From Marsupella aquatica (taxonomy: Eukaryota > Marchantiophyta): 64,000 nt of DNA. The stretch spans positions 15,686,001-15,750,000 of the forward strand of contig OZ316898.1 in assembly GCA_973895155.1 (NCBI GenBank), written 5' to 3'. The notes beneath the pieces are model-generated. The model made no database searches, had not been told where the DNA came from, and worked only from the letters and a program-made list of their open reading frames with translations. The number at the start of each line of letters is the position of its first letter. Position 1 is the first letter of the stretch. This document shows, piece by piece, positions 19,361 to 28,343 of the stretch. Made by a program: the position numbers and the translations under genes.

Positions 19361-21934
19361 TCAAATCTGTGTCCTAGATAAAACACCTTGAATAATCACA
19401 TCCGGATAAGAAGGAATAATAGGTAGGAACGCTAAACACCTAAGCGACTTGAACCCTTGGGAAGCCGGTAGCATACATTGTTTTGTAATCAACTGCTCCC
19501 TTAGCTTAACAAGCTTCTTCTCATATTTAATTGGAATAGCAAACCCACCAGGACAAACCCAAACATAGTATGGATAGGGCCATGGAATTTCCGGCACAAG
19601 GGGCGGAAATGGAGCTTGAGCTCGTCGAAGCATATACACCCAACACCAAATTTCGAACTCCGAAAACTTATGTCGTCTGTCCTTATCAATGGGAGGAACC
19701 GCCTTCCCAGGTTCATATGTGCGAATCAAACTACGAATCCTCGGATGGGATGTCATTGGCAAAATCTGCTGCTGCTGCAAAATGCTCTCCATCTCCAGAT
19801 GTCGAAAAGCTACTCGAAAATGTTTCTTCTCCCACCTGTGAATTGAAGCCAAATTAGGGATAGGATTTCGGGGTGGCAAATCCACTGTATGCCGAAGTCG
19901 AGGAGGTACTCTGATAATGCGAGGGTCTTCGTCTTCTTCTCCATCACTTGGTGCTCCTATCCAACGGAAAATTACATCTGGCATAGCGGAAGGAATCACT
20001 GACTCCTTAACTGGTCGAATTGGCAATGTAACAGGAGACGAAGGAGCAGAAGGTTCGGGCTCCAGGGGTTCAAATTCTTCTCTTGCAACAGTAGCTGGTT
20101 GATCTGCAGTGGGATGCATTGGTACTAAAACAGGAAGTTCTTCTTTAAAATTATCGCTAGGTAAAGAGACTTCCTGGTTAGTTCGATCTGCCAAAAGTAC
20201 AGGAAGGGGTAGCTCGTCTGTTCCGATAGGTGCTTCTCCCTGTTCAAAATCCTGGGAAGATGCTTCAGGAAAGATCTGTCGACTGATAGCATGGCGCAAC
20301 CGTTTCCAAGATTTTCGAGTATACGTCACTGAAAACTCCTCCCGAATGTTTTTATCCTCGTTTGTAGCCAATGAAACTGGTGCTGAGCTGGTTGTCGAAG
20401 CGGGTGTCTCGGGTACCAATATGGGTACAGATATACCCATATTACCAGATACCTGATTGCGACTCGGAAAACCAGCAGAGCCTCCTTCAATCAACTCATC
20501 TTCAGGAGAAACCCATTTTACAGGCGGAAATGAAGGAGCTCCTATCGCGGCTATTGCCTCATCTAATTCCTTAGTTATATCCAAAGGAATCGATATGAGT
20601 GAACCAGGTGTAGACCAGGCAGGGTATCTTGCGACAGATTGGGGAGAAGTCACTGGTTCACCTACTTCGTCTATATCCACAATTGCATCCTCCGAATCAA
20701 CTTTAACCAGCTTCACAATTTCTGAGCTTAATATTTCTGACTCCTGGACCAGAGGGATTTCACCTATATTTGGGCTAGAACTAAGAGAGTCGGACGAATC
20801 ATACTCCTGTAAAGCCTGCAAAGCATCACTATTTGCCTCTATGGGAACCAAAACAGGGGTAGAAGTAAATCCATCATACTCGTCCTCAGCAGTAGAATGT
20901 TGAAGAGGTTCCCCTGAAAAACCTTCTTCATCCACCCTCACCTCATCTTCAACATTCATCCGAGAAGCAGAATTATCCTGATCAACATCATAAATAGGCT
21001 CGGCAGCACAAGGTGAACACGAGAGTCGAGGTGACATAGAATGCTCCAACCCTGTTGGCATTGCTGAAGGAACATCTTCGGCAACTTGAGCCTCTCTTGG
21101 TTGGTGAAGAATCGGATCGTCACTCCCTTCAGCTGATGCTCTTGTCTCTTTCAATTTCCGAACTTCACCCACCAGTTCAGGTTCCTCACAGTCGAGTATT
21201 GCACATAGCTCTACCACTGTGGAATTGGCTCGGACTTCTCGTACTTCAGGCATATAATTTGCTTCACCGGTAGATGCTCTCTGATTGTTGCGATAAAAAT
21301 CTTTTTCCAAGACAAGCAGACAGTCATACTTATGGTAAATGTGAGCTAAATAAGGGGCCAAGTAGGTACACCTTATTTTCCCCGTTTTCAGCCTGCTACG
21401 AAAATTTTTGACCTGAGTATGAATTACTCGGTGCAAAACCTTCGTCCAATTGATAGACTGCGTCTGTTCTAATGAACAGATCACCGTTGCAGCGAACGAA
21501 AGAGTGATGCGCGTCTGGCTTTCTGGGTAGAAAATTGGTGCCAGAAATCGAAATAGACGCTGCAGAGAATTATCTAAGCAGTCCGCCGCTAGCCATCCAT
21601 TCCGCCTCTTGAAAGATCCTGGAGCGAAGAAGGATTCTACATAAACCCGAGGCTCACAATCAACCCTCTGTAAATCCTCGCCCTCCATCGGCGTCGAATA
21701 GACCTTCGCTATGAGCGCTTCAGTCCAAACACTGGGACGCGAGCGCACACCAATCCTTTCTTCAGCGTCCCAGACACCTTGATCGATAAGGCTGAATTGG
21801 CAAATCTTCCAAGGAAGTTGAAGCAGCTTCTTCAAGCCCATTTTTGCCAGAGCCGTCTTCAACTGCCGCCTATGCACTGCATTCGATGGAATGTCTGCGA
21901 GTATTGGTCGCGTCGTCAGCTCAGTCTCCGCCAT
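19361..21934 (-). CDS. 857-aa accessory ORF between pol and 3' LTR of inner Gypsy
   Basis: An open frame from an ATG at 21934. The N-terminal part has LPW (40), VRSRPSVW (63), VYSTP (78) and NGWLAADC (112). These occur in the same order and nearly the same spacing as in the LTR-encoded ORFs at 13143-16775 and 51139-53829. The middle (about 240-640) is acidic, serine- and proline-rich and probably disordered. The C-terminus (about 680-857) is aromatic-rich, with FSEFEIWCWVYMLRR and PWPYPYYVWVCPGGF. Envelope position, but no signal peptide or convincing membrane anchor. It starts about 350 bp after an internal polypurine tract. Confidence 0.8.
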   Translation of the reverse strand: MAETELTTRPILADIPSNAVHRRQLKTALAKMGLKKLLQLPWKICQFSLIDQGVWDAEERIGVRSRPSVWTEALIAKVYSTPMEGEDLQRVDCEPRVYVESFFAPGSFKRRNGWLAADCLDNSLQRLFRFLAPIFYPESQTRITLSFAATVICSLEQTQSINWTKVLHRVIHTQVKNFRSRLKTGKIRCTYLAPYLAHIYHKYDCLLVLEKDFYRNNQRASTGEANYMPEVREVRANSTVVELCAILDCEEPELVGEVRKLKETRASAEGSDDPILHQPREAQVAEDVPSAMPTGLEHSMSPRLSCSPCAAEPIYDVDQDNSASRMNVEDEVRVDEEGFSGEPLQHSTAEDEYDGFTSTPVLVPIEANSDALQALQEYDSSDSLSSSPNIGEIPLVQESEILSSEIVKLVKVDSEDAIVDIDEVGEPVTSPQSVARYPAWSTPGSLISIPLDITKELDEAIAAIGAPSFPPVKWVSPEDELIEGGSAGFPSRNQVSGNMGISVPILVPETPASTTSSAPVSLATNEDKNIREEFSVTYTRKSWKRLRHAISRQIFPEASSQDFEQGEAPIGTDELPLPVLLADRTNQEVSLPSDNFKEELPVLVPMHPTADQPATVAREEFEPLEPEPSAPSSPVTLPIRPVKESVIPSAMPDVIFRWIGAPSDGEEDEDPRIIRVPPRLRHTVDLPPRNPIPNLASIHRWEKKHFRVAFRHLEMESILQQQQILPMTSHPRIRSLIRTYEPGKAVPPIDKDRRHKFSEFEIWCWVYMLRRAQAPFPPLVPEIPWPYPYYVWVCPGGFAIPIKYEKKLVKLREQLITKQCMLPASQGFKSLRCLAFLPIIPSYPDVIIQGVLSRTQI

Positions 21935-22317
21935 CGCGTGACTTGTTAGCTCCGTAAGCTCAGTGAGAATCGTGTTCCATAGTGAACTAGGGCGAAGCGC
22001 GACTGCTTACTCCTCAGCGTCCCGTTGAGCTGTCGCAATCCGCCATTGTACAAGACGCCTAGTCATCGGCTCACAGCGTCTCATGCAACTGAACTAATAC
22101 AAAAGCGGACCTCTGCACAACGTCCTTTGTAAACTAAGTGGACGCTTCCCCAGCGTCGAGTTACAATGGATGCTTTTCACAGCGTCCAATGTAAAAACTG
22201 AAAGTAACTAAAAAAAATAAAAAAAATATGCCGAATACTTACTAGGGAGGGTCACTAATTCTAACTAAGTATAACTACCGCCCTCCACTTAAATTGCAAC
22301 CTGTTCCAGGTGGAATT
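21935..22317 (-). other. Spacer between pol and accessory ORF, with hairpin units
   Basis: About 380 bp without a gene. It holds three GACGCT-type inverted units (22107-22125 degenerate, 22140-22157, 22168-22187), further single AGCGTC arms (near 22013 and 22073), an A/T run and the internal polypurine tract. It could carry the promoter or splice acceptor for the accessory ORF. Confidence 0.6.
22280..22295 (-). promoter_or_regulatory. Internal (central) polypurine tract candidate
   Basis: Plus-strand GCCCTCCACTTAAATT is identical over 16 bases to the 3' polypurine tract at 18797-18812. It lies just past the pol stop codon, 3.5 kb before the 3' LTR in sense. Confidence 0.75.
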
Positions 22318-25290
22318 CTAAATGGAAGACTCATAGTACCGTTTAATCCTAAACCCATTGATTCTAGTGTTAAGTGGGTGACCATCTAAGGTAGTCAATG
22401 AAACTGAACCATTATCCCAGATGTGTGTAACTCGGTAAGGACCAATCCAATGAGTATGAAGTTTCCCAGGAAATAGCATATAACGAGAATCAAAGACTAA
22501 TGCTAAATCACCAACATCTAACTGCACTACGCGCAGCTTCTTATCATAAGCAAGTTTACGCTGGTTCTGAATGGTGACTGTATGGTCTAATGCTAAAAGT
22601 CTAACTTCTTCTAATTTAACAATATTGGAAAACCGATGTGAGAGACTATCTGAAGGAGAGAGTCGGTGTGGTACCAAGATACGTTCCGTTGGTAACGAAA
22701 ATTCTATTGGAATAATACTATTCAGGCCATAGGTCAGATAGAAGGGGGTGTGAAGAGTTGTAATCTTCTCAGCGGTGCGGTAAGCCCATAATGCAGAATG
22801 GAGCTTCACATCCCAATCTGTCTTGTGAGATTCTACCATTTTATTCAGAATCTTGCCCATAATGCCATTAGCTCTCTCGGTTAAGCCATTAGCTCGGGGG
22901 TTGTAAGGAGTAGTTTTGCGATGCTTGATAAGATAAAGGTCAGTGATTAACTCAATAGTTGAGTTAAGAAAATGCAAACCCCTATCGCTTACCAACTCCA
23001 AAGGACAACCAAACCGGGTGATAATGTGCTCAAAGAGAAATGCAGCTGCGGTTATAGCATCATTCTTGCGAGTAGCTTTCGCCTCTACCCATTTGGTGGC
23101 ATAATCAGTGGCCAGAATAATATATTTGCTTCGGCTTTTCCGAGCTGCTGGAGAAATTGGGCCAATAAAATCAATCCCCCATTTCTCAAATGGTGCCAAC
23201 GGAAGGATAGGCGTAAGAGGCCATTTGGAACTAGCAGTGGGCTTCCCGATCCTTTGACAGGGATCACAGGTCTTAATAAAATTGTAAGTATCTCGATGCA
23301 TAGTAGGCCACCAGTATCCAGCATCCAAAATTTTCTTAACTGTGGTATTCACAGCATAATGCCCACCGGTTTCTCCTGAATGTAAAGCTTCAATTACTTG
23401 GGGAAGTTCCCTATCCTCTAGACAACGTCGTAATTGTTGATCAGGACCTTGTTTAAACAAAGTGCCCCGAATAATGGTATAGGGACCCACCTTATGAGCA
23501 AAGACAGCTCGTTCTTCCGCATTAAAGCCTTCAGGGAACGTTCCATGAAGCAGCATGTGCACAATATTAAAATATCGAGAAGACTCCCCTTCAATGTGCC
23601 ACAAATGCTCGTCAGGAAATTCATCGGAGAGATTATGCTGATTCTCCGGACCAGGTAACCGAGATAGGAAGTCTGCATTCTCATGATGTTTGCCAGGTCG
23701 GACATGAACTTCATAATCAAATTCTTGGAGTAGTAAAACCCAGCGGGCTACTCGTCCTGAGAGATCCACTTGGTTAACCAAATATTTTAAGGAATTATGA
23801 TCAGTGTGAAAAGTAACCTGATACCCCAACAAATAGTGACGAAATTTCTTACACGCAAAGACGATGGCCAAAGCTTCCCGTTCAGTGACGGAGTAGTTTT
23901 TCTCGGCTGCACTCATTTGGCGGCTGGCATAGTAAATTGGATGGTCACGGTTTTCCACATCCTTCTGACTGAGATTAGCTCCAATGCAGAACGCAGAAGA
24001 GTCAATGAAGACATGAAACTTCTTAGTCCAATCTGGGGGTGACAAAATAGGTGCAGAGATTAACCGATCCTTGAGCAACTGGAATGCTTGCTGCCGCTCC
24101 TCATTCCATGTATATTCCACATCACTTTTTAACAGTTGGGTTAAGGGTAAGGCAATATTAGCATGTTTATAAATGAACCGACGATAATACCCCACATGTC
24201 CCAGAAAAGCACGAAGCTGCTTTAAATCGGTCGGTGGTTGCAACTCCATAATTACTCTAACCTTCTCTGTATCAACCTCAATGCCGCGTTGTGAAATAAC
24301 ATGGCCTAACAAAATTCCCTCCTTCATACCAATAAAGCACTTTTCTGGATGAAGACACAACTGAGCCTCTCTACACTTCTGAAATGTCTTCTCCAAATGG
24401 ACGAGGTGTTCAGCCGCTGACCCGTAAACACAAAAGTCGTCAATAAAAATCTCCATGAAATGCCGCAAATATTCTTGAAAAATAATCATCATAATGCGCT
24501 GAAAAGTACCCGGGGCATTACACAGCCCAAAAGGCATCATGGTAAATGCATATGTACCCCAGTCGGTGGTGAACGTAGTCTTGTCGCGATCCTCCTTCCG
24601 AATGGACACCTGGTTATAACCAGAGTACCCATCTAAAAAACTGTATAACTCATGCAAGGCCACTGAATCAAGTACCAGATCAATAAATGGCAAAGGATAA
24701 TGATCTTTCCGAGTGGCAGCATTCAACTTCCGGAAGTCTTGACAAACGCGAATTTTCGTTTTACCATCGGGTCCCGGCTTTTTGGGGACAATGACAATTG
24801 GTGAGACCCATTCACTACTCAAGACCGGGTAGATAAATCCAGCAGTCGTGAGCTTGTCCAACTCGTCTTTAACCAGGATGGAATATTTGGGATTCAAACG
24901 GTACTGTCTCTGTCGGACAGGTACTGCTCCTTCCATAAGGTCAATACGATGTTCGCCCAAATGTGGATGGATACCTTTTAAATCAGAATGACTCCAGGCA
25001 AAGACATCTTTATACTGGGTTAATAAACTGATATACTGTTCCCGTAGCTCTCCTTCGATATGCTTACCAATATTCAAAAACTTGCCTGGCTCAATTTCGA
25101 TTTTCTGACAAGCTTTTGGATCCACAATTCCATCCGTGAGGTTTGCCGGCTGAAGTCCAAGTTTGGATACTTCTGGTGCAAATGGCTCAAGGGTAGCTGA
25201 CACTCCCATATCATGGTGTAAATCCCTATTAGCCTCAGTATTAGGAGGTTTGTCTGCTGCTGGGCCCACTTCCGATGATGAAGTTAATTG
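22318..25290 (-). CDS. pol: Inner Gypsy Pol: reverse transcriptase, RNase H, integrase
   Basis: Copies RNA to DNA and integrates it. Domain order: RT from about residue 110 (YRLNPKYSILVKDELDKL, VCQDFRKLN, FLDGYSGYNQ, the catalytic FIDDF near 275); RNase H near 400-520 (FIDSSAFCIG, SVTEREALA, TDHNSLKYL); integrase with an H-H-C-C zinc domain (GGHYAVN...CDPCQR near 640-680) and D,D,E core (GIDFIGP, VSDRG, NGLTERAN); C-terminal domain with VFDSRYMLFPGKLHTHWIG. There is no ATG at the start: the frame is continuous with the upstream protease frame except for one TGA, so it is probably made by stop readthrough. No damage is seen. Confidence 0.95.
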   Translation of the reverse strand, partial: QLTSSSEVGPAADKPPNTEANRDLHHDMGVSATLEPFAPEVSKLGLQPANLTDGIVDPKACQKIEIEPGKFLNIGKHIEGELREQYISLLTQYKDVFAWSHSDLKGIHPHLGEHRIDLMEGAVPVRQRQYRLNPKYSILVKDELDKLTTAGFIYPVLSSEWVSPIVIVPKKPGPDGKTKIRVCQDFRKLNAATRKDHYPLPFIDLVLDSVALHELYSFLDGYSGYNQVSIRKEDRDKTTFTTDWGTYAFTMMPFGLCNAPGTFQRIMMIIFQEYLRHFMEIFIDDFCVYGSAAEHLVHLEKTFQKCREAQLCLHPEKCFIGMKEGILLGHVISQRGIEVDTEKVRVIMELQPPTDLKQLRAFLGHVGYYRRFIYKHANIALPLTQLLKSDVEYTWNEERQQAFQLLKDRLISAPILSPPDWTKKFHVFIDSSAFCIGANLSQKDVENRDHPIYYASRQMSAAEKNYSVTEREALAIVFACKKFRHYLLGYQVTFHTDHNSLKYLVNQVDLSGRVARWVLLLQEFDYEVHVRPGKHHENADFLSRLPGPENQHNLSDEFPDEHLWHIEGESSRYFNIVHMLLHGTFPEGFNAEERAVFAHKVGPYTIIRGTLFKQGPDQQLRRCLEDRELPQVIEALHSGETGGHYAVNTTVKKILDAGYWWPTMHRDTYNFIKTCDPCQRIGKPTASSKWPLTPILPLAPFEKWGIDFIGPISPAARKSRSKYIILATDYATKWVEAKATRKNDAITAAAFLFEHIITRFGCPLELVSDRGLHFLNSTIELITDLYLIKHRKTTPYNPRANGLTERANGIMGKILNKMVESHKTDWDVKLHSALWAYRTAEKITTLHTPFYLTYGLNSIIPIEFSLPTERILVPHRLSPSDSLSHRFSNIVKLEEVRLLALDHTVTIQNQRKLAYDKKLRVVQLDVGDLALVFDSRYMLFPGKLHTHWIGPYRVTHIWDNGSVSLTTLDGHPLNTRINGFRIKRYYESSI

Positions 25291-25293
25291 TCA
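25285..25293 (-). promoter_or_regulatory. UGA-CAA-UUA readthrough-type stop before pol
   Basis: The protease frame ends TCC-TGA and the same frame goes on CAA-TTA-ACT into pol. STOP-CAR-YYA is the tobamovirus-type leaky termination context. Protease and pol are in the same frame with only this stop between them, as expected for a readthrough gag-pol. Confidence 0.7.
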
Positions 25294-27060
25294 GGAGGGC
25301 CTAGTTGGTTTTATGGGAGCATCAGACAGATAAACTTCCAAGTAACGAACTTCCTCCAGTTCAAATTCCAATGGCTGCAGGACTAGCGAAGAGGTCGAAA
25401 AATCCGAGGTGTACCCATCATCTGTTTGTGTTTCTCCAAAATGTGGTTCCGGAACCCAACTAACAGTCACCTTAGGCTTCCCAAATGAAAGCTCTTGAGA
25501 TTGCCAATTAACCTGAACTTGAGCCTTATACAACCATGGTCGGCCTAACAAAACAGGAAAGCTGGATGGTATTTCCGGATTAATAACCACATAATCCAAC
25601 AGAAAAGGGACACCAGCAATCAAAGTTTCTACTTTGGTCAGCTTCCCTATGGGTACCACACGAGACTGATCCGCCATGCGCAAAATCTTGGGAGTGGGCT
25701 CAAACTTAGTGAAACCCAAATTAAATGCTGCTGACTGTGTAATCAGATTAACGCTGGCTCCTCCATCCACAGGAACTCTCCGAATGACACACCCCTGGAT
25801 TTGAACCTCAATTTCCATCGGTCCTTTGTCCTCCCACTCTGTTCGTAGCACATCCACAGAAGGTAACTTCTTCTTCCTCCGTTTTCCTGCAAGGAGGCTC
25901 CTCAGCTGTCGCCTATAAACCGGATTGTCCTGTAATAATTCCCCAATGGTGATATGTGCAGGATGATTCTTGACATCTTCAACAATATCATAACCTGGAT
26001 TTTTCAGTGGCTCTTTAGCTTTGACTACTACTGGTGGGTTAGGAGATTGCACTTGCTCCTTAACTAGCTCTTCCAGATGGTCTTTCACTTCCAAAGAGAT
26101 GTCGGGCAAGAAGTATTTTGGGTCATATCGGTCATAAGCAGGGTCGTCTTCTTTGTCGAGGCCTTCCTTACATGGCTTGCGCCCTTCATCCTTGGGAGCT
26201 TTCGCGACCTTCTGATGCTCGTGCTTCTTGGTCTCCTTTTTCTTCGAACGAGTAGTTGCGTAAATATTAGTCAGAACTTTATCCCGATTCTGAACTCGAT
26301 CATTCGGCATACCAACTACTTCAGGTTTCACTAAATGACTTACCAAGACATCAGGCACCACCCCGGATACTGGTTGATGAAAAAGTGAATCTGGCTTTAA
26401 TTCCACCCGATTTACATCCATATGTTGAATGAAGCTGCATTGCTCCATCTCTTCAGAATAAACCATCCGAATCTTGGCTTCAGGTCGACTTGCTTCTTTA
26501 ACTGGCTCTTGAGCAAATCGAACCATCAGCCTAGGCTTAGCCGGATTCGGGCATTCCACCGGTAAGTGTCCTTCTTTTCCACAGTTCCCACAGACAGGTG
26601 TATACCCCACCTCCTGTTTGGGATAAGGGCACTGGGGTGAATAATGATCAGGTTGGCCACAATTCCAACAAGCCCCTTTTTGACGCGGCATTCCTCGTGG
26701 TGGGTATCCTCCCGGGGGTCCCATGGGTGGTCTTGACGTTGGTTTATTGAAAGTGGGCTTAGGTGGTCCCCAAGTCGGTCTGGAAGCAGGAGGTGGTGGG
26801 AAATACTGTCCAGGGGGTGCTGTTTGGACGGTATACGCGGGATCGTACTCATACTCCTCAGCCTCTTCTTGACCATCTACATAATTCACCGGGGTTCGTA
26901 ATGTGGGGCACTCGTTCGGGTAATGGCCCTGCTGACTGCATCGGGTGCACCATACGTTCATTCTCATGGGAGCAGGCAACCTTCGTACTGGTTTTACCGC
27001 GGCGATATTGACATTCAACTTGGACAATTGGCCAGAGAGTTCTTCCATCATGCGATCCAT
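25291..27060 (-). CDS. Inner Gypsy nucleocapsid zinc knuckles and aspartic protease
   Basis: Called from the ATG at 27060, but the open frame reaches upstream beyond 27270, overlapping gag in the -1 frame through a K/R- and S/D/E-rich linker. Three CCHC knuckles bind genomic RNA: CTRCSQQGHYPNEC, CWNCGQPDHYSPQC and CGNCGKEGHLPVEC. The protease lies near residues 430-540 with VDGGASVNLI at the active site and VLLGRPWLY at the C-terminal strand. The D-G-G in place of D-T/S-G is shared with the outer element. Gag, this frame and pol would be one precursor made by a frameshift plus a readthrough. Confidence 0.9.
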   Translation of the reverse strand: MDRMMEELSGQLSKLNVNIAAVKPVRRLPAPMRMNVWCTRCSQQGHYPNECPTLRTPVNYVDGQEEAEEYEYDPAYTVQTAPPGQYFPPPPASRPTWGPPKPTFNKPTSRPPMGPPGGYPPRGMPRQKGACWNCGQPDHYSPQCPYPKQEVGYTPVCGNCGKEGHLPVECPNPAKPRLMVRFAQEPVKEASRPEAKIRMVYSEEMEQCSFIQHMDVNRVELKPDSLFHQPVSGVVPDVLVSHLVKPEVVGMPNDRVQNRDKVLTNIYATTRSKKKETKKHEHQKVAKAPKDEGRKPCKEGLDKEDDPAYDRYDPKYFLPDISLEVKDHLEELVKEQVQSPNPPVVVKAKEPLKNPGYDIVEDVKNHPAHITIGELLQDNPVYRRQLRSLLAGKRRKKKLPSVDVLRTEWEDKGPMEIEVQIQGCVIRRVPVDGGASVNLITQSAAFNLGFTKFEPTPKILRMADQSRVVPIGKLTKVETLIAGVPFLLDYVVINPEIPSSFPVLLGRPWLYKAQVQVNWQSQELSFGKPKVTVSWVPEPHFGETQTDDGYTSDFSTSSLVLQPLEFELEEVRYLEVYLSDAPIKPTRPS

Positions 27061-27269
27061 CTTCTTCTGGTTGGGAACTTTATTATTCCCTTTTACAGAG
27101 GATTTCTTCTTTTTAGGAGCAACGGATTCTGAGTCGGAACTTGAGCTTGAACTATCACTAGTGCTCGAATTTGTACTCTCGTCCTCCTCACTAGTGCTAC
27201 TTTCACTTGATTCCGTCTCCGAGTCAGATTTAGACCTGGACGTTTTCTTCTTCTTTCTTTTGTCTTTCT

Positions 27270-28343
27270 TCAGGTCCTTCTTAACTCGTTTCTCTCTGAA
27301 ATCTCCGAGTCTACGTACTTCTGGGCTGCCTCTTGTACTTCTTCCAAAGTGGTGCCACCTTCTCGTCTCACGTAACGAGCAATCCTGGAGGGTAAACCGT
27401 TAATAAACCAGTCCTTGATAGTAGATTTCGAGGTAGCTGGATTATATTGATCTACCAAATCCAATAATTTGTCGGCATATTTCCTCACAGACCCATGTTT
27501 CTTCATGTGCAGATGTGAGATTCGGGCAAAGGCACGCGCAGCTGCTCCTTCTTCTTTATATTTGGCCAAGAAAGCAGCCTTCAATTTCCCCCAATCCTGC
27601 TTGTCCGGAAAACGGTCATACCATTTCTGAGCACCCTTTTTCATTAGACCACCAAACAGATTGGCTTTTTCAGCGTCTTGACTCTGTCCATTGGATGCAG
27701 CTGCAGCTTCAAATTCTTTCAAATACACCTCTGCATCCTCCTTGGAAGTACCGAAGAACCGGTCGTACCTCACATTATTTCGAGCCATCGTGGTTGGAGC
27801 TAGGAGGGTAACGAAAGGAAGAGCTGATCGGGTAGCAAATGGGTTTGGGCTGCCCAAGCCTGAACTGCTGCTTATCTCACTAGAAGACGAACCACCGGCT
27901 TCACTCAGTGGTTCTGGATTATCCAATTGTGAAAGATCGACAGAATTATCTTGGGCCAGCGATTCTGCAACTGTATTCTCGGGCAAACCCAAATTTCTTC
28001 CTTCGGTATGAGATAAGGCCCTCTCAGTGGTACTATCCACACCAGAGTCAATTTGGTTCACCGAACGTACTGTCTGCTGGCGGAGCTTGGTCTTTTGAGA
28101 ACCAATAAGTTTTGGACCTGAACGAAGATTTACAAACAGGGGTCGGGTCGACGTGGGCCTTTCCAAAGAGCCACTTGCCTCTTGAATAGATCCCACTTGT
28201 TTCCACACACTACCCGGTGCAGGTGCTCCTGGTGACTGGAATTCGGGTAACAATGTGCGAGGGGTCACTACTAATTTTGCAGCATCCGAATTACTGGAGG
28301 TCTTGGTAGGTTTTCTTTTATTCGGTGGATCTCCCTCAGACAT
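27270..28343 (-). CDS. gag: Inner Gypsy Gag (capsid)
   Basis: A 357-aa frame from ATG. A disordered N-terminal part is followed at about residue 195 by the retrotransposon capsid domain: RFFGTSKEDAEVYLKEFE, FGGLMKKGAQKWYDRF, LKAAFLAKYKEEG, HLHMKKHGSVRKYADKL and DWFINGLPSRIARYV. This assembles the virus-like particle. It stops at a TGA (27270-27272) just after the -1 frame of the zinc-knuckle ORF has opened. No clear X-XXY-YYZ slippery heptamer was found in the overlap, so the shift mechanism is open, and a 1-base mutation is possible. Confidence 0.88.
   Translation of the reverse strand: MSEGDPPNKRKPTKTSSNSDAAKLVVTPRTLLPEFQSPGAPAPGSVWKQVGSIQEASGSLERPTSTRPLFVNLRSGPKLIGSQKTKLRQQTVRSVNQIDSGVDSTTERALSHTEGRNLGLPENTVAESLAQDNSVDLSQLDNPEPLSEAGGSSSSEISSSSGLGSPNPFATRSALPFVTLLAPTTMARNNVRYDRFFGTSKEDAEVYLKEFEAAAASNGQSQDAEKANLFGGLMKKGAQKWYDRFPDKQDWGKLKAAFLAKYKEEGAAARAFARISHLHMKKHGSVRKYADKLLDLVDQYNPATSKSTIKDWFINGLPSRIARYVRREGGTTLEEVQEAAQKYVDSEISERNELRRT

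Noticed and set aside
19361-21934. Envelope gene interpretation of the 857-aa ORF
   Set aside because: Position fits, but there is no signal peptide, no convincing membrane anchor and no cysteine-rich ectodomain; the N-terminal boxes match the LTR-encoded accessory proteins instead.
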